From Mesobacillus subterraneus (GTDB lineage Bacteria; Bacillota; Bacilli; Bacillales; Cytobacillaceae): DNA of 34,227 nt. Location of the stretch: the NCBI RefSeq assembly GCF_000934845.1, contig NZ_JXIQ01000120.1:1-34227 (forward strand), read 5' to 3'. Position 1 is the stretch's first letter. Each line of letters begins with the position of its first letter. The position numbers and the translations under genes are program-made. Of this stretch, positions 15,909-23,836 are shown one piece after another. The notes below the pieces were generated by a model, which did not search any database, was not told where the DNA came from, and was given only the letters and a program-made list of their open reading frames with translations.

Positions 15909-17060
15909 TCATTTGATGGAAAGTAGATATCCTTCCAAGCGGTCAAGCCCTTCTTTTAGCGTGTCCATTGAATAGGCATAGGAAAGACGGAAATACCCCT
16001 CTCCAAATTCAGAAAAAGCACTCCCAGGAACAACTGCCAGCTTTGCTTCGTTGACTAAATCCATGCAAAAATCAAATGAAGTGATATTGATTGCCGGAAT
16101 TTTAATGAAGAAGTAGAATGCTCCTTCAGGCTTGATTACTTCAAGGCCCATGGATTGGAGTCTTTTGAATACATAATCGCGCCTGATGGCATACTCATCT
16201 TTCATTGGCAATGCGTCATCAACCCCGTTCGTCAAAGCCTCTAACGCAGCCATTTGTGAAATTGAAGTTGCACAAGTCACATTGTATTGATGGACTTTCA
16301 GAATATGCTTTGTCAAATATTCAGGAGCGAAAAGCATTCCTATCCGCCAGCCTGTCATCGAGTGGGATTTGGAAAGTCCGTTAATGACAATTGTCTTTTC
16401 CTTCAAAAATTGCGCAATCGATACATGCTGCTGTTCGTAAACCAGCTCACTATATATTTCATCAGCCAGGACAAAAATATCCTTGTCAATTAGCAGGTTT
16501 GCAATTTCCTGAAGTTCTGGCTCCGTCAAGCTGACCCCGGTAGGATTCGATGGGTATGGAAGAACGATGCACCTTGTTTTTTCGGTAATCAGGCTCTCGA
16601 TTAGTTCGGCAGTCATCCGGAAGTCCGTGTTCCTGATATCCGCATAGATTGGAGTGGCCCCGCAAAGCTTGATGATCGGTTCGTACCCTGGATAAACTGG
16701 TCCGGGAAGAATCACTTCACAGCCTTCATCCAAGATCGTCCTAAAGGTGATATCAATCGCCTCACTTGCTCCTACTGTGATGATTGTTTCATGTTCGGCT
16801 GAATATTCAATATGGTATTTCTTTTTATAAAAATCCGCTGCAGCTTGTCTAAGCTCTATTAGACCGGCATTATGAGTATATGTAGTGAAATTTAAGTCTA
16901 TTGCCTGCTTGCCTGCTTCTTTCACATGTTCAGGCGTTTGGAAGTCAGGCTGTCCGATCGTCAAAGAAATCATATCCTCCACATGGGCAACCATGTTGAA
17001 AAATTTCCTAATCCCTGATATCTCGATGTTTTTAACCCGATTATTAATTAAATGCTCCAC
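15909..17060 (-). CDS. patA: PLP-dependent aminotransferase PatA
   Basis: Class I aminotransferase of 383 residues. The pyridoxal-phosphate lysine lies in NGLSKSHSMTGWRIG; other family marks are SLTIGQPDF, PYPSNPTG, LADEIYSEL and RLSYAYSMD. In B. subtilis PatA acts as an aminotransferase in lysine/diaminopimelate-type metabolism (N-acetyl-L,L-diaminopimelate), which fits the dapH and dapL genes in this window. I place the start at the GTG (17060-17058) giving MEHLINNRV: the GGAGG lies ten bases before it, whereas the ATG three codons earlier is only one base from that GGAGG, too close for use. The upstream region contains a duplicated 15-base -10-like segment. KinA, next to patA in B. subtilis, is absent. 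Confidence 0.92.
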   Translation of the reverse strand: MEHLINNRVKNIEISGIRKFFNMVAHVEDMISLTIGQPDFQTPEHVKEAGKQAIDLNFTTYTHNAGLIELRQAAADFYKKKYHIEYSAEHETIITVGASEAIDITFRTILDEGCEVILPGPVYPGYEPIIKLCGATPIYADIRNTDFRMTAELIESLITEKTRCIVLPYPSNPTGVSLTEPELQEIANLLIDKDIFVLADEIYSELVYEQQHVSIAQFLKEKTIVINGLSKSHSMTGWRIGMLFAPEYLTKHILKVHQYNVTCATSISQMAALEALTNGVDDALPMKDEYAIRRDYVFKRLQSMGLEVIKPEGAFYFFIKIPAINITSFDFCMDLVNEAKLAVVPGSAFSEFGEGYFRLSYAYSMDTLKEGLDRLEGYLLSIK

Positions 17061-17082
17061 GTATGACATCCCTCCAATGATC

Positions 17083-17145
17083 CTTTCTATTTTACCATAT
17101 GCTGCAAATAGTATGTCGCTAAAATATCCACTTTCTATTTTACCA
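17083..17145. repeat. Direct repeat in the patA upstream region
   Basis: CTTTCTATTTTACCA occurs at 17083-17097 and again at 17131-17145, 48 bases apart. On the minus strand each contains TAAAAT, a possible -10 box for patA, so this may be a duplicated promoter element. Confidence 0.6.
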
Positions 17146-17226
17146 AAGCCTTTTGCTTAAACGATTAGTGGATCTGCCGATAATAGGTATATAGTACATA
17201 TATTCTAAAAAAGAAGGAAGAGCATA

Positions 17227-17778
17227 ATGAATGATACCCATATTTTATTAGAATCGGATATGAAGGAACTGGAAATTGTCGAGTTTGGCATCGGACAGAA
17301 TAAATTTGCCATTAATGTCATGAAAGTAAAAGAAATTCTTCAACCGGTACCGGTAGTCGAGATTCCGCAGTCACATCCATATGTGGAGGGAATCATGGAG
17401 CTGAGGGGAGAGGTGCTTCCCATCATCAATGTGGCCGCTGCTTTGGGCTTAACGCAGTCTGCCGATCCACAAATGGATAAGTTTATCGTGACTGAATTCA
17501 ATGGACAGAAGACGGTATTTCACGTGCATACTGTTTCACAAATCCATCGTATTTCATCAACTCAAATCGAAAAACGATCCGATCTGTATCAGGGACAGGA
17601 GAGCCACGTGATTGGTGTGATCAAGTTAGGAGGAGAAATGGTTCTTTTCCTAGACCTTGAAAAGATGATTCTCTCATTGTTGATTGCGAACGAGTAGCAC
17701 CATAAGGGAAGTGTTGTGGGTGCCGATGCCAGCCGGAGATCGCACAAGCTGGTTCAGAAAAGGGATAAACTGCTTTAA
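17227..17778 (+). pseudogene. cheV: cheV with the receiver domain deleted; CheW domain intact
   Basis: CheV normally joins an N-terminal CheW-like coupling domain to a C-terminal response-regulator receiver, about 300 residues in all. Here translation from 17227 gives only 156 residues, a complete CheW-like domain (LEIVEFGIGQNKFAINVMKV, ELRGEVLPIINV, HVHTVSQIHRIS), and stops at TAG 17695-17697. The same frame past the stop still reads HHKGSVVGADA and LVQKRDKLL to TAA 17776-17778, which matches the end of a CheV receiver (KGE.VGADAQ...LV.KVD.LL). Roughly 110-120 codons, including the phosphorylated aspartate, are therefore deleted. The product may still act as a CheW-type scaffold but could not be adapted by phosphorylation. 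No other chemotaxis gene is nearby. Confidence 0.85.
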
Positions 17779-17789
17779 TAAGCTTCTAT

Positions 17790-17818
17790 AAAAAAAGAAA
17801 GCTGGGCTTCCAGCTTTC
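17790..17818 (-). terminator. Terminator of ykyB
   Basis: GAAAGCTGG (17797-17805) pairs with CCAGCTTTC (17810-17818) around a 4-base loop; seven T follow on the minus strand. It lies three bases from the ykyB stop and could also stop cheV transcripts. Confidence 0.85.
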
Positions 17819-17820
17819 GT

Positions 17821-18291
17821 TTACGGGTATCTTTCGCCAAGCTTTTTGAATACGGGTTTTACATATTTCCCTGTCCTGGAAGTACTGGAAACTTCCTGGG
17901 CTTCTTTTAAGCCTGTATAGGAGGACAATAAATTTTTCGCGCTGGTCAGCGATATCGCTGATCTTGGGTTTCTGACAGTTTGATCAAGCTTTCCTAAATG
18001 GGGGAGCTGCTCAAAATCCTGTTTAGTCGGCGGGATATGGAAGGTATAATCCCCGCAAACGACCAGTACATCTGATTGCTGCTGACTGTTCCTGGGATTG
18101 TTTGAGAAATGGAGACCGGTCTTAATGGCCTTTCCTTCGCTGAGCATTTTTTTGAGAGCATCCTGTTTTAATTGATACAAAAACTTCGGATTTGGAGCAG
18201 TCTTGGCATGACGATTCACGGTGAAGATAGCTTGCGAGAGGTTCTCAATCGTTGGACTGAGTTGGGGAATCTGGTTCCTTTCCTTATTCAA
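17821..18291 (-). CDS. ykyB: YkyB family protein
   Basis: 156 residues, soluble and basic. The N-terminal part reads SPTIENLSQAIFTVNRHAKT, followed by APNPKFLYQLK, LHFSNNPRNSQQQSDVLVV and FHIPPTKQDFEQLPHLGKLD, and it ends PVFKKLGERYP. These are the conserved blocks of YkyB, found next to cheV in B. subtilis. Its function is unknown. The start is a TTG with AAAGGAG ten bases upstream. A TATAAT box at 18353-18348 on the minus strand with a weak TTTTCA 17 bases before it is a likely promoter. Confidence 0.88.
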   Translation of the reverse strand: MNKERNQIPQLSPTIENLSQAIFTVNRHAKTAPNPKFLYQLKQDALKKMLSEGKAIKTGLHFSNNPRNSQQQSDVLVVCGDYTFHIPPTKQDFEQLPHLGKLDQTVRNPRSAISLTSAKNLLSSYTGLKEAQEVSSTSRTGKYVKPVFKKLGERYP

Positions 18292-18527
18292 TGGGTCAGG
18301 GCTCCTTTCTTCATTTAAAATTGTACAGGTTGGGTACCCATATTTTTATTATACCTTTTCTTTAGCTTTTTGAAAAATAAAAGTATTTCATTCAAATAAG
18401 ATTTGCTTAATACTGAAAATTTGTAATCTTTTTATCGTTTTTCCTTATAGGAAAAGGTAAAATAGGAAGAAAACGATATCGGATCATGGACCAGGTACGA
18501 ATGTACTATTGGAATGAGGATGGTTAG

Positions 18528-20645
18528 ATGAATCAGAAGAAGCATACACGAACTACTAAAAGAAGGAGCTTCCTAGCTTCCAATAAAATAAGCCAGATGA
18601 TTTCAAATATTATCTTTAAACATGTGAAGGATTTAGTTTTTATCATGAAGGTTGAACCAGGCTATCAATTTCGTTACTTATTTGCGAATGAAAACGGACT
18701 CCTTCATGCCGGAATGGACTCGCTTGATATTGGCAAGACGATGGAGGAAGTATTGCCGCCTGATCGACTGCTGCCGTTGCAGCAACAGTATATAAAAGCG
18801 GTGAAAAATCAAGAGGAGGTTGTTTTCCAGGTCGAGGTCGATTTGGATAATGACAGACAGGTTCTTGGTGAGACGCTGCTGACTCCAGTCAAGGATGAGT
18901 CAGGAGAGATCCAATATGTTGTAGCAGTCACCCGGGATATTACCGAAGCATTGAAAGAAAAAAATAGATTGATTGATAGTGAGCAGCGTTATCGTTCCCT
19001 TATTGACCATAATCTTGATGCTGTTTTTTCCATCGATCTGAAAGGAAAAATCGTAGATGTGAATCCCGCGGCGCAACAATTAGCTGGATATACGGACAGA
19101 CAGCTAAGATTGCGGTCGATTACCAGCTTGATATGCGGGAGAGATCTGCCGTTATTTAACGAGCTCTTGACTGAAACGAAGTTAGGAAATGCCAAGGAAT
19201 CTTTGGACTGCCGCTTTGTACACCACAAAGGCAATTTCCTGACCGTCCAATTGAAGACGATACCAATCGTAATCCATTCTGAAATAACAGGAATGTATAT
19301 CATCATACGAGATCTTTCCGAACAGGCGAAAAGTAACGAGTTGATAAGATACATGGCGTTCCATGACCAGCTGACAGGGCTGTTTAACAGAAGGGCGCTT
19401 CTCGACCACCTTGATCGTCATGTAAAAAATCGTGGGAAGCAAAATTCTCCTTTTGCGCTTCTCTTTCTCGATATCGATCGCTTTAAGTATTTGAACGATA
19501 CACTTGGGCATATTGTTGGCGACCAGATCCTCAAACAGGTGGCCGATCGGCTAGTTGAAATCAAAAAAGAAAACGGCACTGTCTATCGGCAGGGTGGGGA
19601 CGAGTTCATCTTTGTTCTAGAAGAAACAGGCAGAGCTGCTGCAGGAAAATTCGCACAAAAAATATTATCCAAATTTAATGAATCCTTTTATTTCAATTCC
19701 CAGGAGTATTACATAACACCGAGCATTGGAATCAGCCTGTATCCTAATGACGGCAGAGACGCTGAATCATTGATCAAATATGCGGATGAAGCATTATATA
19801 GCGTTAAGGAAAAAGGAAAGGCACATTACCAATTTTATCGTTCAGACATGCAATCAACGGGTATTAATGTCATTACGCTTGAGTCGCATTTACGCAAAGC
19901 CATTGAACGGGAGGAACTGGAACTGTATTTTCAGCCGCAAGTGAACTTACTTACCAATGAGATACCCAGCTTTGAAGCTTTGCTGCGCTGGAATAGTGCT
20001 GACCTAGGCTTTATTTCGCCAGCTGAATTTATTCCGCTGGCAGAGGATACAGGATTGATCATCCCAATCGGCAACTGGGTCATTGACAGGGCGTGCTGGC
20101 AAATTAGGGAATGGGCAAAGAAGGCAAAGAAGGAGGTCAGAATTGCCGTCAATATTTCTCCAAAGCAATTTTTGCAGTTGGATTTAGTTAAGACAATCCA
20201 TCATGCGGTCGAGAAGCACGGTATCGATCCTTCCCTTTTGGAAATTGAGATCACAGAGGGTGTTATGCAGGATACGAAAGAAGCGATTCCCATTCTAAAC
20301 CGGTTAAAAAATCTGGGAATCAAAATTGCTGTTGATGATTTTGGAACGGGCTATTCTTCGCTAAGTTATTTAAAGCAGTTCCCGATTGATGTTTTGAAAA
20401 TTGACCAGAGTTTCATAGGAGATATTAAGTATAACGGAAAGGACGCTGCGATCATTACTACGATTATCCACCTTGGAAAAAGCCTGGGCATGGAAGTGAT
20501 TGCTGAAGGGGTTGAAGAGCAGAATCAAGTGGAGTTCCTGAAAGATGCCGATTGTGAGAAAGCACAGGGGTTCTTTTTTGGCAAACCCTTAAAGGTGGAA
20601 GAGGCAGAGGAGAGGTTCATCCTGAGATCGAAAACAAGCAGCTGA
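18528..20645 (+). CDS. PAS-PAS-GGDEF-EAL protein, c-di-GMP synthesis and breakdown
   Basis: 705-residue cytosolic protein without transmembrane segments. Two PAS-type sensor domains (about 28-140 and 147-265) precede a GGDEF domain with the intact signature GGDEF at 356-360, and an EAL domain with EAL at 483-485. EAL catalytic residues are present: Asn542 in VNIS, Glu574 in EITE, the Asp pair in DDFGTGYSS (603-604), Lys624 and Glu660. Both synthesis of c-di-GMP and its hydrolysis are therefore possible, with the balance set by the PAS signals. The ATG follows GAGG at good spacing, and an upstream TTTTCC/GGAAAA inverted repeat (18439-18455) adjoins a TAAAAT box. The 3' end forms part of a palindromic terminator shared with ykuE. 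In B. subtilis, ykuC and ykuD occupy this position instead. Confidence 0.93.
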   Translation: MNQKKHTRTTKRRSFLASNKISQMISNIIFKHVKDLVFIMKVEPGYQFRYLFANENGLLHAGMDSLDIGKTMEEVLPPDRLLPLQQQYIKAVKNQEEVVFQVEVDLDNDRQVLGETLLTPVKDESGEIQYVVAVTRDITEALKEKNRLIDSEQRYRSLIDHNLDAVFSIDLKGKIVDVNPAAQQLAGYTDRQLRLRSITSLICGRDLPLFNELLTETKLGNAKESLDCRFVHHKGNFLTVQLKTIPIVIHSEITGMYIIIRDLSEQAKSNELIRYMAFHDQLTGLFNRRALLDHLDRHVKNRGKQNSPFALLFLDIDRFKYLNDTLGHIVGDQILKQVADRLVEIKKENGTVYRQGGDEFIFVLEETGRAAAGKFAQKILSKFNESFYFNSQEYYITPSIGISLYPNDGRDAESLIKYADEALYSVKEKGKAHYQFYRSDMQSTGINVITLESHLRKAIEREELELYFQPQVNLLTNEIPSFEALLRWNSADLGFISPAEFIPLAEDTGLIIPIGNWVIDRACWQIREWAKKAKKEVRIAVNISPKQFLQLDLVKTIHHAVEKHGIDPSLLEIEITEGVMQDTKEAIPILNRLKNLGIKIAVDDFGTGYSSLSYLKQFPIDVLKIDQSFIGDIKYNGKDAAIITTIIHLGKSLGMEVIAEGVEEQNQVEFLKDADCEKAQGFFFGKPLKVEEAEERFILRSKTSS

Positions 20646-20660
20646 TCAGCTGCTTGTTTT
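20631..20660. terminator. Perfect 30-bp palindrome, shared terminator and coding ends
   Basis: The 15 bases AAAACAAGCAGCTGA (20631-20645) are followed at once by their exact complement (20646-20660). The two stop codons abut at the centre. T runs flank it in both directions, so it should terminate both convergent genes. Confidence 0.85.
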
Positions 20661-21530
20661 GTTGAGGCGTAACGTAAACAATGTAAGCTCAGGCTGGGAC
20701 AAAAACCGGAAAGGAAGCCTGGTAGTGCCCAGTCCGCGATTTACATATAGTTTAAACTCCTTGTTGTGTGCTGCACCATAGAAACCTTCTGCGTATTTTT
20801 CCGCAAAAGGAGGAGTAATGAGCGGGCCATAAAAGGGGATCTGGATTTGACCTCCGTGGCTGTGTCCGCTCAGCTGCAATTGAATCGAATATTGTGCTGC
20901 TTCATCGGCTTTATCAGGAGCATGAGACAAGAGGATCGTGTAAGAGCCTTCTGGAACTTTTGTCATTGCTTCTGCAAAATTCGGTTTGCCAAGCATGGCA
21001 TCGTCTATACCGGAAATCCAAATAGAACTGCCATCAAGAAGCTTGACAGCAACAGAATCGTTCAGCAACAAGGTAAAACCTGATTGTTCCATCATTTGTT
21101 TATATAAGTCGGAGCCATATCCTCCATGATCGTGATTTCCATAGACAGCAAATTTTCCAAGAGGTCCATCTAACTGACTTAACAGCGTAATGATTTTGTT
21201 TTTTTCCTCTGTTAATCGCCGGGGATCATCGAGTAAATCACCTGTAAATACGATCAAATCAGGATTCAGTTCATTGATCTGCGCCACAAGCTTTCCAAGC
21301 TGTTCAACTGTATATTGAAAACCAAGATGAGTATCGCTGAATTGAATGATCTTCACCCCATCAAACCCAGCCGGCAGCCTAGTGCTCCCGATAGTGTGAC
21401 TAGTGATATCAAGCATTCGGGGCTCGATTTCTCTTGCATAGAAATAACCGGAAGTGGTTAGTCCGCCAGCAGTCAATAGTGTCCCAATTGTTTTTTTTAT
21501 AAACTGCCTCCGAGTAATTTGATCAGTCAT
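20646..21530 (-). CDS. ykuE: Tat-exported metallophosphoesterase YkuE
   Basis: 294 residues. The N-terminus TRRQFIKK (Arg7-Arg8) followed by a hydrophobic stretch is a twin-arginine export signal; B. subtilis YkuE is a known Tat substrate that stays with the cell wall. The calcineurin-like phosphoesterase motifs follow in order: FSDTH (Asp66, His68), TGDLLDD (Asp98), YGNHDHGG (Asn132, His133), LLSHAPDK and LSGHSHGGQ. All metal ligands are present. The natural substrate is not established. Its last codons lie in a palindromic terminator shared with the convergent GGDEF-EAL gene, so both proteins end in KTSS. Confidence 0.93.
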   Translation of the reverse strand: MTDQITRRQFIKKTIGTLLTAGGLTTSGYFYAREIEPRMLDITSHTIGSTRLPAGFDGVKIIQFSDTHLGFQYTVEQLGKLVAQINELNPDLIVFTGDLLDDPRRLTEEKNKIITLLSQLDGPLGKFAVYGNHDHGGYGSDLYKQMMEQSGFTLLLNDSVAVKLLDGSSIWISGIDDAMLGKPNFAEAMTKVPEGSYTILLSHAPDKADEAAQYSIQLQLSGHSHGGQIQIPFYGPLITPPFAEKYAEGFYGAAHNKEFKLYVNRGLGTTRLPFRFLSQPELTLFTLRLNKTSS

Positions 21531-21653
21531 AAAAGTACCAGCCTATCTCCGAATTTTCTATCCTATCCTAGCAAACATCCATGAAAAAAAGAAGTACCAT
21601 TTTCAGGGCAGAGACGATATTATTGTGTTTCTTGATCATAACTCCGGGGAAGA

Positions 21654-21679
21654 GATAGGAAAACATAACTTGTCCTATC
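21654..21679. promoter_or_regulatory. GATAGGA/TCCTATC inverted repeat
   Basis: GATAGGA (21654-21660) and TCCTATC (21673-21679) are perfect arms 12 bases apart, 20 bases ahead of the small gene that starts at 21699. A similar TATCCTATCC phrase lies at 21558-21567 near the ykuE start. It could be an operator; this is speculative. Confidence 0.3.
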
Positions 21680-21698
21680 CGCAAATGAGGTGTTGCTG

Positions 21699-21923
21699 AT
21701 GAAATATTATGAAATGAGAATGGAAATAATGTTAATCCCGTTGAAAAATGGTTATTTAAAAGTTTTTGTTTCCGGTTTTGACCGGTTGGGAACGTGGGGA
21801 CATTCGGTTGCTGTCTTTAATGGGATATCGGCAACAGCAAAGGGATTTAATAAAAAAAGGACAATTGTTCAATCTATAGCCAAACTTCACAAATCGCTTG
21901 AGGAGAAAAGCGGAGAAAAGTAA
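21699..21923 (+). CDS. Small protein of unknown function
   Basis: 74 residues when read from the ATG at 21699 (MKYYEMRMEIMLIPLKNGYL), which has GAGGTG six bases before it; GTG at 21690 lies within that site. The body is beta-rich (KVFVSGFDRLGTWGHSVAVF), then a basic helix ends in SIAKLHKSLEEKSGEK. There is no signal peptide or clear membrane helix. I do not recognise the family. It lies between ykuE (divergent) and ykuI (same direction, 181 bases on). An inverted repeat GGAGAAAAGC/GCTTTTCTCC spans its stop region (21902-21911 and 21951-21960) without a T run. Confidence 0.65.
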   Translation: MKYYEMRMEIMLIPLKNGYLKVFVSGFDRLGTWGHSVAVFNGISATAKGFNKKRTIVQSIAKLHKSLEEKSGEK

Positions 21924-22104
21924 GAAAAGACAAGGGTAGAAGGAAACCCAGCTTTTCTCCTTGCCAATTCTCTCCCCAGTTGCTGATCCCTTTGTTTTTT
22001 GCAACTCATTAAAAAGCTTCATGGAGCATATTGTGGTAAAATCGGTGATAACAAAGTAGTGGATTGAAGTATGCGCCGATTTTTGAAGGGGGGATTGAGT
22101 TTTT

Positions 22105-23316
22105 TTGGATGCTCTTGATATTTTGACGGACCTTGAGCATGTTGTTCCATACTATCAACCGATTTTTAACGCCGAGGAACATAAAATCATTGGTTATCAA
22201 ATAGTAGGAAGATATGTTGGCAATAAGGGTGATTTTAGGCTTGATTCTTTTTTTGCAGATGAAATGATACCGGAAGAATACCGGATCGAAGTGGAGAATG
22301 TGTTACTGGGCAAAGCTCTAGAAACAGTATCCGGTGAAAGCGGGAACGAAGAACTGCTTTGGTTCATTAACAGGAATGCAAATTTATTAATGATGGATGC
22401 TGGAGAAGGTTTTTTGCAATTGCTTCTCAGTTTTGAAGAAAAAGGCATGCGTCCAGAACAAATTGTCCTAGGTATTACCGATCGGCAATACGAGAGCCAG
22501 ATCGAGCACCTAATCAAGTACTATAAATCCTACGGAATAAAAATCGCCTTGGATAAAGTAGGCAGTGAAAGCAGCTATTTACACAGGATTGCAGGTATTG
22601 AACCAGAAATACTAAAGATTGATATGTCCTCGCTTCGCTCTCATAACACCGGTCCGGCACACTTAGATGTTCTTCATTCTTTATCTATCCTTGCGCGTAA
22701 AATCGGTGCAGCAATATTATTTGAAAACATCGAAACCACGTACCAGCTACAATTCGCCTGGAAAAACGGCGGGAGATTTTATCAGGGATTTTACTTAAAA
22801 GAACCTGATATTGGATTAGTTGACAAAGAAATACTCAAGCATAAGTTAAAGGACGAAATCCATGGATTTATTTTATCTGAGAAAAAACGGCTTCAGGTAT
22901 TCTATGATTTAAGGATCGAATTGAACAGCAAGTTACAGGAATGGATCAGCAAATACAAAAAAGAACAAAAATCAAGTGAGTTGCTGCTGGCTCTCGGGGA
23001 TCGTTTGGACGGGGTAGCGTTCCGGATTTATGTATGTGATGAAGACGGATTTCAGCTGTCACCGAATCTTTATAAAGTTGGCCGAGAATGGGTGTTGCAG
23101 CCGGAATATGAAAATAAGAACTGGAGTTGGCGCCCTTACTTTCTGGAGAATATCATTCGAATGAGAGGCGGCAAAAAAGGGATTTTGTCCGATCGCTACA
23201 GTGATATCGAAACTGGAGAAGTCATTAGAACCTTTTCGCTGCAATTAAATGAAATGGAGTTTCTGTTCGTTGACCTTTGTGCATCTTTTTTGCATGATAG
23301 AGAAGGTTTATTTTGA
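22105..23316 (+). CDS. ykuI: YkuI, degenerate EAL domain c-di-GMP receptor
   Basis: 403 residues, homologous over its length to B. subtilis YkuI (EAL domain about 1-240, then a PAS-like C-terminal domain). The start is a TTG preceded by a GGGGGG stretch, giving MDALDILTD. The EAL fold is recognisable, but metal and catalytic positions are changed: the EAL glutamate is Gln32 (YQIVGR), the EITE-like glutamate is Gly123 (LGITD), and the DDFG motif reads DKVG (Asp150-Lys151). Lys171 and the QGF segment remain. It is unlikely to hydrolyse c-di-GMP and more likely binds it; even B. subtilis YkuI binds c-di-GMP without clear hydrolysis. The C-terminal domain keeps FRIYVCDEDGFQLS and NWSWRPYFLENIIRMR. 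Confidence 0.9.
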   Translation: MDALDILTDLEHVVPYYQPIFNAEEHKIIGYQIVGRYVGNKGDFRLDSFFADEMIPEEYRIEVENVLLGKALETVSGESGNEELLWFINRNANLLMMDAGEGFLQLLLSFEEKGMRPEQIVLGITDRQYESQIEHLIKYYKSYGIKIALDKVGSESSYLHRIAGIEPEILKIDMSSLRSHNTGPAHLDVLHSLSILARKIGAAILFENIETTYQLQFAWKNGGRFYQGFYLKEPDIGLVDKEILKHKLKDEIHGFILSEKKRLQVFYDLRIELNSKLQEWISKYKKEQKSSELLLALGDRLDGVAFRIYVCDEDGFQLSPNLYKVGREWVLQPEYENKNWSWRPYFLENIIRMRGGKKGILSDRYSDIETGEVIRTFSLQLNEMEFLFVDLCASFLHDREGLF

Positions 23317-23388
23317 CAGAATCAAGGATGAATAGGAAAACGGATCTTGGATAAGTTATCAATACAGCCTTTTATAAAGGGGATTCAG

Positions 23389-23625
23389 ATGAGTATTTAT
23401 ATGACATTGCTGTTAGTAGCAGGTATGGGTGTGCTGGTCGGCGGTCTTTTCTATACATGGTCATTAGGCAAGGGGCAGAAGAGAGCTCAGGGAAATCTTG
23501 ATTCCCAAGTTCCAGACGTTGTCCAGGAGCACGCATATATTCGCAATCCAATCTTTTTAACCTATATCATTTTCGGCTTCATCGCCCTGTTGTTTGTCAT
23601 CTATTTTGCGGTGATTGCTAGGTAA
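23389..23625 (+). CDS. Small two-helix membrane protein, unknown
   Basis: 78 residues from the ATG at 23389 (MSIYMTLLLVAGMGVLVGGL), chosen because AAGGGG lies six bases upstream; a TTG 14 codons earlier has no ribosome site. It has two transmembrane helices (about 3-23 and 53-76) joined by a hydrophilic loop, KGQKRAQGNLDSQVPDVVQE. The N-terminal helix has a GxxxGG pattern that could mediate packing. I do not recognise a named family. A strong terminator begins at its stop codon, so it closes the ykuI transcription unit. Confidence 0.75.
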   Translation: MSIYMTLLLVAGMGVLVGGLFYTWSLGKGQKRAQGNLDSQVPDVVQEHAYIRNPIFLTYIIFGFIALLFVIYFAVIAR

Positions 23626-23654
23626 TAACCCCCTAATAGGGGGTTATTTTTTTT
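23624..23654 (+). terminator. Rho-independent terminator
   Basis: AATAACCCCC (23624-23633) pairs with GGGGGTTATT (23639-23648) around a five-base loop, then a run of eight T. The gene stop codon lies in the stem. Confidence 0.93.
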
Positions 23655-23836
23655 CCTGAAAAACCAACATTTTTTTTAGCTTTCCCGTTAATTCGTGCCT
23701 GTTTAGGGTAATTGGAGAATAATAAGCCGTGGATTATGTCAGATGATGAGGTTATTTTACGAAAGAATATCATCATCTTCTTGGGTAAATATTGGTAAAA
23801 TGGTACGTATCAATGATCAAGAAAGAGGGGAGAAAA

